From SW132 sp038150125 (GTDB lineage: Bacteria; Bacteroidota; Rhodothermia; Balneolales; Balneolaceae): a stretch of DNA of 64,000 bases. The notes under the pieces were generated by a model that saw nothing but the letters and a program-made list of their open reading frames with translations, did not search any database and had not been told where the DNA came from. Made by a program: the position numbers and the translations under genes. Shown piece by piece: positions 63,443 through 64,000 of the stretch (within the stretch, counting starts at the first letter, position 1; every line of letters begins with the position of its first letter). The stretch lies in assembly GCF_038150125.1 (NCBI RefSeq), contig NZ_JBBVMF010000011.1, positions 62,001 to 126,000 on the forward strand, in the 5' to 3' direction.

Positions 63443-64000
63443 ATGGAACTTGCAATACATAACTGGATGCGTGCCGAGCCGATTGAAACCACAATCGAAC
63501 GAATGGCTCGTCTCGGCTACCATAAACTTGAAATTGCCGGTGAACCGGAATCGTACGACACAAAAAAAATCGGTAAACTGTTAAAGGACCATAGTATTGG
63601 GTGCTGGGGATCGGTTACCCTGATGATGGAAAAACGTAATTTACTTGCTGCCGATGAAGATCAGCGGGCGATGTCTATCCAGTATGTAAAGGATGTTGTA
63701 AAAATGGTTAAAGAGCTGAATGGTACCATGGTATCGGTTGTGCCCGGTACGGTTGGAAAACTGGTTCCGGATGGTCGCCCGGAAGAGGAGTGGGAGTGGG
63801 CGGTTTCCTCCATGAAAGAGATCTATGACTATGCAGAATCGCAGGAAATACTGATAGGGATTGAACCTATTAATCGATTTGAAACCTACTTTATCAACAG
63901 GGGTGACCAGGCACTTGCTCTGGCAAAAGAGGTAGGAACCAATTGTGGTGTTTGCCTGGATGTGTTTCATATGAATATTGAAGAAGATGATATTTACGAC
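63443..64000 (+). CDS. Sugar epimerase/isomerase, TIM barrel (D-tagatose 3-epimerase-like), partial
   Basis: From ATG 63443 the frame is open to the window edge (186 codons). It has the AP-endonuclease-2/xylose-isomerase-like barrel: MARLGYHKLEIAGEP, then IGIEPINRFETYFIN with a metal-ligand Glu, and CGVCLDVFHMNIEE with Asp and His ligands, as in D-tagatose/D-psicose 3-epimerases. It should isomerise a keto-sugar in the cytoplasm. The position behind the DUF1080 and oxidoreductase genes fits metabolism of sugars released from sulfated or 3-keto glycans. Confidence 0.85.
   Translation, partial: MELAIHNWMRAEPIETTIERMARLGYHKLEIAGEPESYDTKKIGKLLKDHSIGCWGSVTLMMEKRNLLAADEDQRAMSIQYVKDVVKMVKELNGTMVSVVPGTVGKLVPDGRPEEEWEWAVSSMKEIYDYAESQEILIGIEPINRFETYFINRGDQALALAKEVGTNCGVCLDVFHMNIEEDDIYD

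Noticed and set aside
1..64000. CRISPR array or cas genes
   Set aside because: No regularly spaced short repeats and no Cas-like proteins were seen.

Overview
The window looks like a genomic-island hotspot in a Bacteroidota/Balneolota-type chromosome. The basis is the many Bacteroidota-style lipoproteins, mostly absent Shine-Dalgarno signals, FISUMP and DUF1080 proteins, and a SAM-like tyrosine integrase typical of that group; no 16S or marker gene is present, so the taxon is inferred. At the left edge is the 5' part of a GH20 beta-hexosaminidase lipoprotein gene (minus strand) and an intact tRNA-Arg(TCG) gene at 1125-1198.

The last 12 bases of that tRNA (TTCCGGGCGTAC) recur on the same strand at 29207, 34610, 39817 and 53091. 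Each copy is followed within about 25 bases by a strong hairpin terminator, as behind the tRNA itself. This is the expected footprint of several elements stacked at one tRNA attachment site, and it divides the window into blocks. Block 1 (1.2-29.2 kb) has two parts. The first is a defence/replication unit bounded by 26-bp near-identical direct repeats (1351 and 15645): a type I restriction system with an extra half-S subunit, a DUF4917/SIR2-like protein, a small membrane protein and a 42-residue basic peptide between hsdS and hsdR, then a P4-type primase, a helix-turn-helix protein and an integrase. The second is cargo: a c-type cytochrome lipoprotein, an outer-membrane phospholipase A-like protein, a TetR-controlled TolC/HlyD/split-YbhF ABC efflux operon, a cupin and pyruvate:quinone oxidoreductase. 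Block 2 (29.2-34.6 kb) is a minus-strand set with an ArsR-rhodanese regulator, MFS transporter, DsrE protein, desaturase-like enzyme, methyltransferase and nucleoside phosphorylase, plus a broken multicopper oxidase. Block 3 (34.6-39.8 kb) has an AbiE toxin-antitoxin pair, an amidohydrolase lipoprotein and an NAD-dependent epimerase.

Block 4 (39.8-53.1 kb) is flanked by 544-bp direct repeats that each carry a small unknown gene. It contains three tandem FISUMP lipoprotein genes (432 bp perfectly shared between two, divergent C-termini, the third frameshifted), broken thioredoxin-like genes, a 739-residue lipoprotein with an unusually clear Shine-Dalgarno site, and a compact lasso-peptide-type cluster: a 43-residue precursor candidate, a McjB-like protease and a McjC-like cyclase. 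The lasso genes are followed by a decayed ISL3-family transposase.

From 53.8 kb to the right edge is a carbohydrate-degradation cluster: a sulfatase, a Gfo/Idh/MocA oxidoreductase preceded by a 400-bp MITE with a perfect 8-bp target duplication, a large HEAT plus triple DUF1080 lipoprotein, a single-DUF1080 protein, a sulfatase remnant and the start of a sugar epimerase. Oxidoreductase, DUF1080 proteins and epimerase together suggest a 3-keto-glycoside route for sulfated glycans.
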